From Prochlorococcus sp. MIT 1307 (GTDB lineage: Bacteria > Cyanobacteriota > Cyanobacteriia > PCC-6307 > Cyanobiaceae), in the NCBI RefSeq assembly GCF_034092395.1, contig NZ_CP139301.1, positions 248,001-312,000 on the forward strand: 64,000 bases of DNA, written 5' to 3'. A program made the translations under genes and the position numbers. Shown here piece after piece: positions 50,558-60,549 of the stretch. Below the pieces are notes generated by a model. It was given only the letters and a program-made list of their open reading frames with translations, was not told the DNA's origin and searched no databases. Numbering within the stretch: position 1 is the first letter of the stretch; the number at the start of each line of letters is the position of its first letter.

Positions 50558-50923
50558 TTATGTCTTCTCAGATGTTAGATATGAATGTTTTTCACCATTG
50601 CTCCAAAAGGATTCTAATTCGTAATATTGACGTTCGTGTGGCTGAAACACATTAATAATTAGGTCACCATAGTCTAGGAGTGCCCATTTGCCTTCATTAA
50701 TACCTTCACGTCTAATTGGCACTCTATTGGCTTTTACTTTTAATTTATCTTCAACTGATTGAATAATTGCCCTTACATTAACATCTGTTAGACCTTCTGT
50801 GATTATTATCCAATCAGACAGAATAGATACTTCTGCTATACGTATTAATTGGATGTCTTTAGCCTTTTTGTCATCACATGCTTCTGCAGCTAATTCAGCA
50901 AGCTGATTACTATCCATATACAT
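50558..50923 (-). CDS. rsfS: Ribosome silencing factor RsfS
   Basis: 121 residues, RsfS/IojAP family. Binds ribosomal protein uL14 on the 50S subunit and prevents 30S joining when nutrients are low. Seen: AAEACDDKKAKDIQLIRI, DWIIITEGLTDVNVRAII, REGINEGKWALLDYGDLIINVF and HPHER-like QPHERQYYELE. It overlaps the upstream DUF3318 gene by 14 bases and is 8 bases from ycf36, so the group forms one transcript. Confidence 0.93.
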   Translation of the reverse strand: MYMDSNQLAELAAEACDDKKAKDIQLIRIAEVSILSDWIIITEGLTDVNVRAIIQSVEDKLKVKANRVPIRREGINEGKWALLDYGDLIINVFQPHERQYYELESFWSNGEKHSYLTSEKT

Positions 50924-51545
50924 TTTCGCTTGTTACTGATTGACGTGAACCTTCTTGTTGAGCCATTTCTGCTCTCGCTTTTTCAGCACTTTTACGAAGA
51001 GCTTCTAATCTATCTTCGTAAAAAGATCTTTTTTTCTTTTTCCTTGTTTTTTCGACCATTTCCTTCAAAGCTCCTCCTAAACTTTTATATGCATTAGGAA
51101 CGCTATAACCAAAGCGGCATGCCAAATCTATAGCCCTTTCATCGGCGGATATTGCATCCTGCAATCTTTTTTCTGAATTATTCTTTAGATATAAGCGATA
51201 TCCAGCAAAGCCTGATAGACCGAGTGCCATCAGGAGCAACAACCCATCTTGGACCCACAATTCCCCAATAGCTCCACCTAGCCCAATAGCAAGTGCTGCC
51301 ATTTCCCAGCCATCTCTTGGAATGGTGTCATTTTGAATACGGCCAACTTCATGCCAAAAAAGCATGTTCCGATGATCTTGAGCAAAGTCATCCCACTGAT
51401 CTAAGTCAATTTGAATTTCAACTTCATCACGCCCAATCTCTTCGAGGGTTATTAAAGGTGGATCTACGGCTGCTGCTGCCTCCACGAACACCCAGCTTTG
51501 ATTTTCTGGAGGCAGCAGCCCTTTTAGGCGCTGAAGTTCGCTCAT
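50910..51545 (-). CDS. DUF3318 membrane protein
   Basis: 211 residues. N-terminal soluble part (SELQRLKGLLPPENQSWVFVEAAAAVDPP; LDQWDDFAQDHRNMLFWHEVGRIQ), two hydrophobic helices (about 85-118) and a basic C-terminal helix (RKKKKRSFYEDRLEALRKSAEKARAEM). Matches DUF3318 proteins of cyanobacteria and plastids. HE in FWHEVGRI resembles an HExxH-like metalloprotease remnant but is incomplete. Function unknown. It heads the DUF3318-rsfS-ycf36-asparaginase operon. Confidence 0.83.
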   Translation of the reverse strand: MSELQRLKGLLPPENQSWVFVEAAAAVDPPLITLEEIGRDEVEIQIDLDQWDDFAQDHRNMLFWHEVGRIQNDTIPRDGWEMAALAIGLGGAIGELWVQDGLLLLMALGLSGFAGYRLYLKNNSEKRLQDAISADERAIDLACRFGYSVPNAYKSLGGALKEMVEKTRKKKKRSFYEDRLEALRKSAEKARAEMAQQEGSRQSVTSENVYG

Positions 51546-51668
51546 GGTATAAAAATCTCCTGCCTAACCAAGTTAGTGGCAACTGTGATGTAGTTTCATA
51601 CTTTACTTAGTACTCTGCATTCAACTACTTGTGAAGCTTGTACCAAGTGGAATTAATTTTTAAAGCTT

Positions 51669-54600
51669 ATGCCCCGGCGTACTGATCTACGTCGAATTCT
51701 CCTGCTTGGTTCTGGTCCAATAGTGATCGGACAGGCTTGTGAATTCGATTATTCCGGAACACAGGCTTGTAAAGCTCTCAGAGCTGAGGGCTATGAGGTT
51801 GTACTTGTGAACTCCAATCCAGCCTCAATAATGACTGATCCAGAGATGGCAGATCGAACTTATGTCGAGCCATTAACTACAGATATAGTCACTCGAATAA
51901 TTGAATTAGAACGACCTCAAGCCTTACTTCCAACAATGGGGGGGCAGACATCCCTCAATATTGCTGTTGATCTTGCAGAAAGCGGAATTCTAAAAAAATA
52001 TGAGGTCGAATTAATAGGTGCAGATCTTTTAGCAATTAGAAAAGCTGAAGATAGATTGCTTTTTAAGCAATCTATGGAACGTATTGGAGTTAATGTTTGC
52101 CCTTCTGGCATTGCATCTTCTATAGAAGAAGCTTGTCAAGTTGGTAATGAAATAGCTAGCTTTCCTAGAATCATTCGCCCAGCCTTTACTCTGGGAGGAA
52201 GTGGAGGTGGTATTGCATATAACATTGAGGAATTTAATGCAATATGTAAGGCAGGCCTGGAGGCTAGCCCAGTTAATCAAATACTCATTGAAAAATCTTT
52301 ATTAGGTTGGAAAGAGTTTGAACTTGAGGTTATGAGGGATAAGGCAGATAATGTTGTAATTATATGCAGTATTGAGAATTTTGACCCTATGGGTGTGCAT
52401 ACTGGAGATTCAATTACAGTTGCACCTTCTCAAACATTAACTGATAAGGAATATCAGCAGTTAAGAGATTGTTCAATAAAAATCATTAGAGAGATTGGTG
52501 TAGATACTGGTGGTAGTAATATTCAATTTGCAGTCAATCCAAGTGATGGATCTGTAGTAGTTATAGAGATGAATCCTCGGGTTAGTAGATCATCTGCGTT
52601 AGCAAGTAAAGCAACTGGATTTCCAATAGCAAAAATTGCAGCATTGTTAGCTGTAGGATATACATTGGACGAAATTATTAATGATATAACTGGAAAAACA
52701 CCAGCCTGTTTTGAGCCTACAATTGACTATGTTGTGACTAAAATTCCAAGGTTTGCATTTGAAAAGTTTAAGGGTAGTTCTTCTATATTGAATACATCAA
52801 TGAAATCTGTAGGAGAGGCAATGGCAATTGGAAGATGTTTTGAAGAATCATTCCAAAAAGCTATTAGATCACTTGAAACAGGACATTCCGGATGGGGATG
52901 TGACCGACCTGATAAATTATTGTCCCAGCAGGAAATTGACTTACTTTTACGATCTCCTTCTCCAGAAAGAATTATGGCAATTAGAGTTGCTATGTTACAA
53001 GGAAGAAGTAATGAAGATATACATTCACTTAGTCATATCGATCCGTGGTTTATATCTAAGTTGAGAAATTTAATAAATGTGCAAAAGAAATACCTTTCTA
53101 ATAAAAAATTGAGTGATTTAAATTATGATAGCTTATTACAACTAAAACAGCTTGGTTTTTCAGATGCTCAAATCGCTTGGGCTACTAAATCAAATCAATT
53201 TGATGTGAGAAGGCTAAGAGAGGATTATTTAATCATGCCCTTATATAAAACTGTAGATACTTGCGCAGCCGAATTTGCGTCTAATACTCCTTACCATTAC
53301 TCCACTTATGAAAGGACTATAAAGAGAATCACAAATGATCAAAAAATTGAACCGTTAGATATTCAAAATGAGGTCAAAGTAGAAAGCAAAAAAAAGGTTT
53401 TAATACTTGGTGGAGGACCAAATAGGATAGGACAAGGTATAGAGTTTGATTATTGTTGTTGTCACGCTTCATTTGAGGCGCAAAAGAGTAATTTCTCCAC
53501 AATAATGATTAATAGTAACCCTGAAACTGTATCTACTGACTATGATACTAGTGATAGATTGTATTTTGAACCTTTAACATTAGAAGATGTTCTTAATGTT
53601 ATTGAAGAGGAACAGCCAGATGGAGTAATTGTTCAATTTGGAGGGCAAACACCACTGAAACTATCGCTACCTTTGCTTAAGTGGTTGAAGGAATCAAAAA
53701 TATCTGAATCTAAGACAAGAATATGGGGAACATCGCCAACTTCAATTGACCAAGCAGAAAACCGTGAACTATTTGAACAGATTTTAAGAAAACTAGATAT
53801 TCGTCAGCCAAAGAACGGTATTGCAAGAACTGTTGAGGAAGCTAGAAATATTGCTAACAATATTGGTTATCCAGTTGTAGTTCGTCCTTCTTATGTTCTT
53901 GGTGGTAGAGCAATGGAAATAATTTTTGATGAAAATGAGTTAAATAGATATATATCAGAAGCCGTCAATGTAGAACCAGATCATCCTGTCTTAATTGATC
54001 AATATCTAGAAAATGCTATTGAAGTAGATGTAGATGCTCTTTGTGACTCTGAGGGTAATGTTGTGATAGGTGGGGTTATGGAGCATATTGAACCTGCTGG
54101 AATACATTCTGGAGATTCGGCATGTTGTTTGCCTACAGTCTCTCTTGGGCAGAATGCTTTAAAGACAATAAGAAGTTGGACAAAAGCATTAGCATTAGAA
54201 TTGAAAGTTACTGGACTAATTAATCTTCAGTTTGCTGTACAAAGGAACAACGTTGGCACTGAACAGGTATTTATTATTGAAGCAAACCCACGAGCTTCTA
54301 GAACAGTTCCATTCGTTTCTAAAGCTACAGGGGTCCCTTTAGCGCGTATTGCAACAAGTTTGATGAGCGGAAAAACACTAACAAGTATTGGTTTAACAAA
54401 AGAACCTATCCCACCAATACAAACTGTGAAAGAAGCAGTATTACCATTTAGAAGATTTCCTGGAGCAGACAGCGTACTTGGCCCAGAAATGAGGTCCACT
54501 GGCGAAGTTATGGGATCTGCCCCAACTTTTGGTATGGCTTATGCCAAATCAGAACTAGCGGCAGGCGAGGCCTTGCCAACTACTGGTATTGTTTTTCTAT

Positions 54601-54977
54601 CGACTCATGATCGTGATAAACCAGCGTTAGTTCCTGTTGCAAAAAGCCTTGTTCAATTAGGCTTCGGTCTGGTTGCAACGTCCGGGACTGCAAGTGCTCT
54701 CAGTCAATTTGATATAAAAGTAGAAAAGGTATTAAAGGTTCATGAAGGAAGACCTAACATTGAAGATCTAATACGATCTGGTCAGATCCAGCTGGTAATT
54801 AATACACCTATTGGCCGTCAAGCAGCACATGATGATAAATACCTTCGACGAGCAGCCTTAGATTATAGAGTGCCAATACTTACTACTTTGGCAGGTGCTC
54901 GGGCAGCAGTTGAAGCTATTTCATCACTACAAAAACAAGAACTCTCTATTTCAGCACTTCAAGATATACATAAATAA
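51669..54977 (+). CDS. carB: Carbamoyl-phosphate synthase large chain
   Basis: Makes carbamoyl phosphate for arginine and pyrimidines from bicarbonate, ATP and ammonia passed from CarA. 1102 residues, the usual size. Two homologous ATP-grasp halves are visible ([17 protein letters not shown] at the N terminus and [15 protein letters not shown] in the middle; [14 protein letters not shown] and [13 protein letters not shown]), followed by a C-terminal regulatory MGS-like domain ([14 protein letters not shown]). Begins 123 bases from the divergent DUF3318 gene. Confidence 0.97.
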   Translation: MPRRTDLRRILLLGSGPIVIGQACEFDYSGTQACKALRAEGYEVVLVNSNPASIMTDPEMADRTYVEPLTTDIVTRIIELERPQALLPTMGGQTSLNIAVDLAESGILKKYEVELIGADLLAIRKAEDRLLFKQSMERIGVNVCPSGIASSIEEACQVGNEIASFPRIIRPAFTLGGSGGGIAYNIEEFNAICKAGLEASPVNQILIEKSLLGWKEFELEVMRDKADNVVIICSIENFDPMGVHTGDSITVAPSQTLTDKEYQQLRDCSIKIIREIGVDTGGSNIQFAVNPSDGSVVVIEMNPRVSRSSALASKATGFPIAKIAALLAVGYTLDEIINDITGKTPACFEPTIDYVVTKIPRFAFEKFKGSSSILNTSMKSVGEAMAIGRCFEESFQKAIRSLETGHSGWGCDRPDKLLSQQEIDLLLRSPSPERIMAIRVAMLQGRSNEDIHSLSHIDPWFISKLRNLINVQKKYLSNKKLSDLNYDSLLQLKQLGFSDAQIAWATKSNQFDVRRLREDYLIMPLYKTVDTCAAEFASNTPYHYSTYERTIKRITNDQKIEPLDIQNEVKVESKKKVLILGGGPNRIGQGIEFDYCCCHASFEAQKSNFSTIMINSNPETVSTDYDTSDRLYFEPLTLEDVLNVIEEEQPDGVIVQFGGQTPLKLSLPLLKWLKESKISESKTRIWGTSPTSIDQAENRELFEQILRKLDIRQPKNGIARTVEEARNIANNIGYPVVVRPSYVLGGRAMEIIFDENELNRYISEAVNVEPDHPVLIDQYLENAIEVDVDALCDSEGNVVIGGVMEHIEPAGIHSGDSACCLPTVSLGQNALKTIRSWTKALALELKVTGLINLQFAVQRNNVGTEQVFIIEANPRASRTVPFVSKATGVPLARIATSLMSGKTLTSIGLTKEPIPPIQTVKEAVLPFRRFPGADSVLGPEMRSTGEVMGSAPTFGMAYAKSELAAGEALPTTGIVFLSTHDRDKPALVPVAKSLVQLGFGLVATSGTASALSQFDIKVEKVLKVHEGRPNIEDLIRSGQIQLVINTPIGRQAAHDDKYLRRAALDYRVPILTTLAGARAAVEAISSLQKQELSISALQDIHK

Positions 54978-55242
54978 ATTTAAGACTATCTAAGGATATT
55001 TATTACTTAGAAAAATTAATATATTGCTTAAATTAAACTTATTATTATTCAATGAATTATCAATATATAAGATTTAAACTTAAATTAGATTTTAATATTC
55101 CCAATTAGTTTTTCATTTGTTGTTTAGTTAGATAAATCAAAATCAGAGTAGATGTAAAATTTTTTTCAGAATTAAATAAGATTTTATATCTAGTTGCAAA
55201 CCTAGTCAATCTGTGAGACTATTGTCAAAATTTTAATTCTAA
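54978..55242. other. AT-rich gap before the amino-acid symporter
   Basis: 265 bases, very AT-rich, no ORF of note. It must hold the symporter promoter; I see no convincing palindrome or terminator for carB. Confidence 0.4.
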
Positions 55243-56631
55243 GTGATTAATCTCTCTTTAATCAGTCAACACCTTCAAAATTTTGCTCAGACCCCTGGAA
55301 CGATTGAACAGGCAATTAATCTCATCAATACACCTATTAATAATTTTGCCTGGGGTTGGCCTACAGTTACTCTTATTGCAATTACAGGAGTTTTATTCAC
55401 ACTGGGACTTGGCTTTATGCCAATTATTCGTATCCCATATGCCATAAATATTCTTCTTAGGTCCAAAACAACAAAATTAGAAAAAGGAGAAATTAGCCCT
55501 TTTCAGGCATTAATGACTTCCCTTTCAGCAACAATTGGAACTGGAAACATAGCAGGTGTAGCTGCTGCAATTGCTGTTGGTGGGCCTGGAGCAATATTTT
55601 GGATGTGGTTAATTGCCCTTTTTGGCATAGCAACCAAATATGCCGAAGCTGTCTTAGCTGTTCATTATCGAGAAGTTGATTCCCTTGGGAATCATGTTGG
55701 CGGTCCTATGTATTACATAAAAAATGGACTTGGACCTAAATGGACTTGGTTAGGTGGATTATTTGCTCTTTTTGGAATGCTGGCAGGCTTCGGAATTGGT
55801 AATGGAGTTCAGTGCTTTGAAGTTTCTAGTGCACTAGCAATTGTTGGAATTCCAAGGCTTGTAACGGGAGCTTTGCTAGGGGTGTTGGTTTTTGCTGTCA
55901 TTATTGGCGGTGTAAAGCGTATTGCTAAAGCAGCATCTGCAATTGTTCCAACGATGGCTTTACTTTATATAATTGCTTGCTTGATAATTCTTCTTAATAA
56001 CATCTCTTCTATTCCTGATGCATTTGCAACAATATTTGCAAATGCATTTACAGGTAAAGCAGCTGCTGGAGGTACTTTTGCACAGGTTGTTCTTATGGGT
56101 TTTAAAAGAGGAATATTTTCTAACGAAGCTGGTTTAGGTAGTGCTCCAATTGCACATGCTTCTGCAAGAACAAGCGATCCAGTAAGACAAGGGACCATTG
56201 CGATGCTTGGAACTTTTATAGATACATTAATTATTTGTACAATGACAGCTTTGGTTATTATTACTACAGGGGCTTACCAAACAGGTGCATCGGGTTCTGA
56301 CCTTTCAATTGCCGCTTTTAATAGCGGAATAGAAGGAACAGGATGGGTAGTCCTTGTTGGCTTAGTTGTCTTCGCTTTTACAACAGTTTTAGGTTGGAGC
56401 CTTTATGGGGAAAGATGTGCAGAATATCTTTTTGGAGTGAAAGCTATTCTCCCATTTCGTTTTGTTTGGGTAGCTTTTGTTGTTATTGGTTCAGTTGCAG
56501 GAAACAGAGGTGTTGTTTGGGCAGTTGCAGATACATTAAATGGTCTTATGGCAATTCCAAACCTGATAGCTCTTATTCTTCTTTCAGGAACAGTATTTAA
56601 ATTGTCTAGAAACTATCAATTTAATGGATAG
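55243..56631 (+). CDS. Alanine/glycine:cation symporter (AGCS family)
   Basis: 462-residue membrane transporter, about 11 helices, importing alanine or glycine with Na+ (or H+). Seen: FQALMTSLSATIGTGNIAGVAAAIAVGGPGAIFWMW (the family signature GTGNI and GPG), GGPMYYIKNGLG, GIFSNEAGLGSAPIAHA, and W-S-L-Y-G-E-R-C. GTG start at 55243. Amino-acid uptake fits a marine oligotroph. A terminator-like hairpin follows inside the 3' end of the convergent small gene. Confidence 0.9.
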   Translation: MINLSLISQHLQNFAQTPGTIEQAINLINTPINNFAWGWPTVTLIAITGVLFTLGLGFMPIIRIPYAINILLRSKTTKLEKGEISPFQALMTSLSATIGTGNIAGVAAAIAVGGPGAIFWMWLIALFGIATKYAEAVLAVHYREVDSLGNHVGGPMYYIKNGLGPKWTWLGGLFALFGMLAGFGIGNGVQCFEVSSALAIVGIPRLVTGALLGVLVFAVIIGGVKRIAKAASAIVPTMALLYIIACLIILLNNISSIPDAFATIFANAFTGKAAAGGTFAQVVLMGFKRGIFSNEAGLGSAPIAHASARTSDPVRQGTIAMLGTFIDTLIICTMTALVIITTGAYQTGASGSDLSIAAFNSGIEGTGWVVLVGLVVFAFTTVLGWSLYGERCAEYLFGVKAILPFRFVWVAFVVIGSVAGNRGVVWAVADTLNGLMAIPNLIALILLSGTVFKLSRNYQFNG

Positions 56632-56650
56632 AAATAAATAATAAAAATTA

Positions 56651-56878
56651 TCAGGGCATTGGCGCAATGCCCTTTAATTTTTGATTTAATTGGGCGGCCA
56701 TTGATTGCCGACCAACAGCTAAAACCTTTAAAGTATCTTCATGCATTCGTAATTGTGCGTCAGCAACCTGCATTCCCCTAACAAGTTCCTTTAGTTCGTC
56801 GGGCAGAGCATTTAGGTCATAACGTTTACCTTCGAAAGTCAGAATGGGTTCATTCGGTTTGGGTGCTGTATCTGACAT
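56651..56878 (-). CDS. Small conserved protein (DUF6447-like)
   Basis: 75 residues. Motifs ILTFEGKRYDLNALPDELKEL and VRGMQVADAQLRMHEDTLKVLAVGRQSM resemble DUF6447 proteins, with a short beta-turn N-terminal part and a long helix. Function unknown. Its last codons form an 8-base inverted repeat that doubles as a terminator for the convergent symporter gene. Confidence 0.7.
   Translation of the reverse strand: MSDTAPKPNEPILTFEGKRYDLNALPDELKELVRGMQVADAQLRMHEDTLKVLAVGRQSMAAQLNQKLKGIAPMP
56653..56673 (+). terminator. Hairpin terminator embedded in the convergent gene
   Basis: AGGGCATT and AATGCCCT pair perfectly around the loop GGCGC and are followed by TTAATTTTT. Oriented to end the symporter transcript, it lies inside the last codons of the minus-strand small gene, an economical overlap. 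Confidence 0.6.
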
Positions 56879-56973
56879 TTCTTAAAAAAAATTTTTCCGT
56901 TTTATATTAGTTGAATAGAGTTGAAAAAAAGCTAAAATTCTTAAATCCAAATCTGTAAATTATTTCTAGGGCT

Positions 56974-58707
56974 TTATTGCCTTATTAGCTGCTTAGTGCA
57001 AAGTTCTTTATATCTTCCATCTCTAGCAATAAGCTCATCATGACTACCCTTATCACAGATAATACCTTTATCTAAAACAATTATTTGATCAGCTTCCTGG
57101 ACTGTTGATAATCTATGTGCAATTACCAGAACAGTTCGACCCTTCATTGCTCGATTTAGGCCTAACTGTACTGACTCTTCAGCTTCTGCATCTAATGCAC
57201 TGGTTGCTTCATCAAGTAGCATTACAGCAGGATTACCTAAAACTGCTCTAGCTATAGCAATTCTTTGTAACTGCCCGCCTGAAATATTAGTACCTCTTTC
57301 TTCCAATATTGTTTGATATCCATCTGATAATTCCATAATGAATTCATGTGCATTGGCAATTTTTGCTGCAGCTATGATTTTCTCCATGGACGTCTTGCGA
57401 CCAAATGATATTGCATCTGAAATACTTCCTGTAAATACTGATGCTCTTTGTGGCACTAATGCCAAAGATCTTCTTATGTCTTCAGATTTAAGGTTATAAA
57501 TGTCATGACCATCTAGGAATATTTGTCCATTATTAGGTCTTAAAAATCTTAGTAGGAGAGAAAAAATAGTACTTTTTCCGGCGCCTGATGGGCCAACTAA
57601 GGCTACTACTTGGCCTGGATTTATAGTTAAACTAATATTTTTTAATATTGACTTATTAGGAATATATGAAAAGCATACCCCCTTTAAAATTAATTCTCCT
57701 TTAACATTTTCTAAAATTACTGGCTCATTACAATCTTCTTCTTCACATTGCTCATTCTCGATTTCTCTAAGACGCTTTAATGAAGCCTGACCTTGTTGAA
57801 ACTCATTAAAGTTAGTTGTTAAATGGCTAATAGGGTCAATTAACATTAGAAGGGCAGCGATAAAACTACTGAAGCCTTGTGAGTTCATCCCTCCACTTTG
57901 TATTCGAGCTGCTCCTATTGCGAAAACAGCTAATATGCCACTTGCCTCTATAAATCCAACAACTGGATGTTGTAGTGCTAGCAACCTCATGGTTTTATAT
58001 TTTGCTAATCGGTGTAATTCGATTTGTTTATTAAATTTACTTTGCATCCATATTTCTGCGGCAAAAGCTCTAACTAATGGTATTCCTTGGATTGCTTCTC
58101 CAAGAAGTCCTGCTAATTCACTAACTTGCTTCTGACTTTTCTCTGCTGCATTCATTACTTTATTTCCAAATACACTTACTAGAATTGTGACAAGTGGCGC
58201 AAGAAAGAGAGTGGCAGTTGAAAGTTGCCAGTCTAGGATTATCATATAACTAAATACTGCAATTAACTGTAAAAAACAAGGTACAGTATCTTGTATTGTT
58301 TTATATATAACCTCTCCAACCCTATCTGCATCTTCTGTCAATCTATATGCAATATCTCCTGATGAAAGTTTTTCTAAGGAACCTAATTCTACTTTTTGCA
58401 ATCTGCTAAATATTTGACTTCTCAGTTCTTGGCTGATTTTGAGTGCTGGTTGAGCTAAAAAGGTATCTTGTGCAAATTGGGCTAATTTTTGAATTAGAAA
58501 AACTAGCAGTGCAATTGTAATTACTTTAGATACATTGATAAGGTTACCTTCTCCTATGTTAGGTATTAGTTCACCAGCAAGCCTTGCTAAAATTGGCCAA
58601 CAGGCTACATAGACCACCATGGAGCATCCTCCCAACAAAAGGTTTCGTTTGTGAGGTTTGAGAAGTGGAAGCAGTCTTCTAAAGCCAGCTTCGGATTGAG
58701 AAAACAT
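56974..58707 (-). CDS. ABC exporter, fused permease-ATPase (MsbA/multidrug type)
   Basis: 577 residues. N-terminal six-helix exporter domain (about 1-310), then nucleotide-binding domain: Walker A VGPSGAGKSTIFSLLLRF, Q-loop, signature NISGGQLQRIAIARAV, Walker B PAVMLLDEATSALD, H-loop IAHRLSTVQEAD. Homodimeric exporters of this type flip lipids (MsbA) or expel drugs. No specific substrate can be named. Divergent from the S4 gene with a 41-base gap. Confidence 0.92.
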   Translation of the reverse strand: MFSQSEAGFRRLLPLLKPHKRNLLLGGCSMVVYVACWPILARLAGELIPNIGEGNLINVSKVITIALLVFLIQKLAQFAQDTFLAQPALKISQELRSQIFSRLQKVELGSLEKLSSGDIAYRLTEDADRVGEVIYKTIQDTVPCFLQLIAVFSYMIILDWQLSTATLFLAPLVTILVSVFGNKVMNAAEKSQKQVSELAGLLGEAIQGIPLVRAFAAEIWMQSKFNKQIELHRLAKYKTMRLLALQHPVVGFIEASGILAVFAIGAARIQSGGMNSQGFSSFIAALLMLIDPISHLTTNFNEFQQGQASLKRLREIENEQCEEEDCNEPVILENVKGELILKGVCFSYIPNKSILKNISLTINPGQVVALVGPSGAGKSTIFSLLLRFLRPNNGQIFLDGHDIYNLKSEDIRRSLALVPQRASVFTGSISDAISFGRKTSMEKIIAAAKIANAHEFIMELSDGYQTILEERGTNISGGQLQRIAIARAVLGNPAVMLLDEATSALDAEAEESVQLGLNRAMKGRTVLVIAHRLSTVQEADQIIVLDKGIICDKGSHDELIARDGRYKELCTKQLIRQ

Positions 58708-58748
58708 TCGCTCAAACTAACAGTGTTGGAAAATCATCCCTGCTTTCA

Positions 58749-58964
58749 ATGAAGCTTGATCAATTCTTGAAATGGGAGGGTTTAGTTTCGACAGGTGGCG
58801 AAGCTAAACATGTTATTAACACCGGCCAGGTGTCCGTTAATGGTTCAGTAGAACTTAGGCGAGGTAGGAAACTGTGCCATGGTGATCAGGTAACCCTTGG
58901 CAATATTAAGTTGATTTTTAATGAAACTGATGCTCTAGGCCGTAGGTTGGCAAGTAACGATTAG
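58749..58964 (+). CDS. S4-domain RNA-binding protein (YaaA/YbcJ-like)
   Basis: 71 residues consisting of an S4 fold alone: [31 protein letters not shown] followed by [14 protein letters not shown]. Stand-alone S4 proteins of this size bind structured RNA, often rRNA. It lies 14 bases before the probable tpiA start and may be co-transcribed. The partner RNA is not known. Confidence 0.85.
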   Translation: MKLDQFLKWEGLVSTGGEAKHVINTGQVSVNGSVELRRGRKLCHGDQVTLGNIKLIFNETDALGRRLASND

Positions 58965-58978
58965 TAGAGGTGGAACGC

Positions 58979-59710
58979 GTGCGTAAGCCTGTTATTGCTG
59001 GAAATTGGAAAATGCACATGACCTGTGCTCAGACAAAGGATTACATGAATAGATTTCTCCCTCTTGTAGAAGCAACACCTAATGATCGACATCTGGTTAT
59101 AGCACCACCATTTACCGCCTTATCGACCCTGGCTGAAACTGTTTCAGGTACAGCAGTTGAAATTTCTAGCCAGAATGTACATTGGGAGGATAAGGGAGCT
59201 TATACAGCGGAAATATCTCCTACAATGCTTACAGAGTTTCAAACGAAATATACAATTGTTGGTCATAGTGAGCCTCGCAAATATTTTAGTGAAAGTGATG
59301 AACAAATTAATAAGAGAGCTAAGTCTGCTCAATCTCATGACTTGATTCCAATTGTCTGTGTAGGTGAAACTGACGAACAGAGAGAAAGAGGGGAAGCAGA
59401 AAGAGTTATACGAAGACAAATTGAACAAGGTCTAGAAGATACAGACCCAGAAAAATTAGTAGTTGCATATGAGCCAATATGGGCTATTGGAACAGGAAAG
59501 ACATGTGAAGCAAAAGAAGCAAATAGAATTTGTGGTTTAATTCGCAATTGGGTTAATTCCTCAAATTTGATTATTCAATATGGAGGTTCAGTAAAACCAG
59601 GAAATATTGACGAATTAATGGCTATGAGTGATATAGACGGTGTATTAGTTGGAGGGGCTTCACTTGAACCAGAAAGCTTTGCGAGAATTGTCAATTACCA
59701 AAATATCTAA
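58979..59710 (+). CDS. tpiA: Triosephosphate isomerase
   Basis: Interconverts dihydroxyacetone phosphate and glyceraldehyde-3-phosphate. From GTG 58979 ([15 protein letters not shown]) 243 residues; an upstream GTG at 58970 is possible. Seen: substrate-binding N and K in AGNWKM, catalytic His in IVGHSEPRK, catalytic Glu in [17 protein letters not shown], and the loop [10 protein letters not shown] and GVLVGGASL. Overlaps folP by a few codons. Confidence 0.96.
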   Translation: MRKPVIAGNWKMHMTCAQTKDYMNRFLPLVEATPNDRHLVIAPPFTALSTLAETVSGTAVEISSQNVHWEDKGAYTAEISPTMLTEFQTKYTIVGHSEPRKYFSESDEQINKRAKSAQSHDLIPIVCVGETDEQRERGEAERVIRRQIEQGLEDTDPEKLVVAYEPIWAIGTGKTCEAKEANRICGLIRNWVNSSNLIIQYGGSVKPGNIDELMAMSDIDGVLVGGASLEPESFARIVNYQNI

Positions 59711-60542
59711 TAATCTCTGGCCGAAGGGTTGGAGAGAGGAAACATGTTTGATGGGGGTCTTGAATGTAACTCCTGATTCATTCAGTGATGGAGGCCTATA
59801 TCTGGACCCTGAATTAGCTAATCGGCGGGCTTCTCAACTAATTTCTGATGGAGCAAATATAATAGATATAGGAGCCCAAAGCACTAGACCAAAATCAGAA
59901 GAAGTAGGTATTCAAGAAGAGTTAAGGCGATTAAAACCAGCTATATTAGCTATTCGTAAATCCAACCCCGAAGTTCTAATATCTGTTGATACTTTTAATT
60001 CAAAAGTTGCTGAAAAAGCATTAGATTTTGGAGCTAATTGGGTTAATGATATTAGCGGGGGGAGGCGTGATCCTAATATGTTCAGCCTGGTTGCGGAAAC
60101 AAATTGTCCATTCATAATAACTCATAGTAGAGGTAATAGTTACACTATGGATAAATTAACTAATTATAGGGATATTACTAATGATGTTTGCCTAGAGTTG
60201 CTAAGATCTTCTGAAGAGGCAATTAAGGCTGGTGTTTCATCAGAACAAATAATATGGGATCCTGGACTTGGTTTTGCAAAAAATACTATTCAAAATTTAA
60301 CTATAATTAGAGAATTAGAATCTATTTGTTCAAATGGGTTTCCTGTTCTTCTAGGCCCTTCAAGAAAACGTTTTATTGGAAAGGTCCTTAGTGAAAGCAA
60401 TTATGAAAAAAGGATATGGGGCTCAGCAGCGATAGCTTCTAGATGTGTTCAGGCAAATGTTGCTCTAATACGTGTTCATGATGTTTTTCCTATTAAACAG
60501 ACCATAAGAATGGCTAAAGAAATATTTAAACCACTAAAATAA
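59688..60542 (+). CDS. folP: Dihydropteroate synthase
   Basis: Joins p-aminobenzoate to dihydropterin pyrophosphate in folate synthesis; the sulfonamide target. TIM barrel: [16 protein letters not shown] (pyrophosphate loop), [39 protein letters not shown] and [11 protein letters not shown]. The frame is open back to 59649; the TTG at 59688 overlaps tpiA by 23 bases and gives 284 residues, a normal length. Ends 7 bases from the convergent chlH. Confidence 0.95.
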   Translation: MSITKISNNLWPKGWREETCLMGVLNVTPDSFSDGGLYLDPELANRRASQLISDGANIIDIGAQSTRPKSEEVGIQEELRRLKPAILAIRKSNPEVLISVDTFNSKVAEKALDFGANWVNDISGGRRDPNMFSLVAETNCPFIITHSRGNSYTMDKLTNYRDITNDVCLELLRSSEEAIKAGVSSEQIIWDPGLGFAKNTIQNLTIIRELESICSNGFPVLLGPSRKRFIGKVLSESNYEKRIWGSAAIASRCVQANVALIRVHDVFPIKQTIRMAKEIFKPLK

Positions 60543-60549
60543 GTAAATA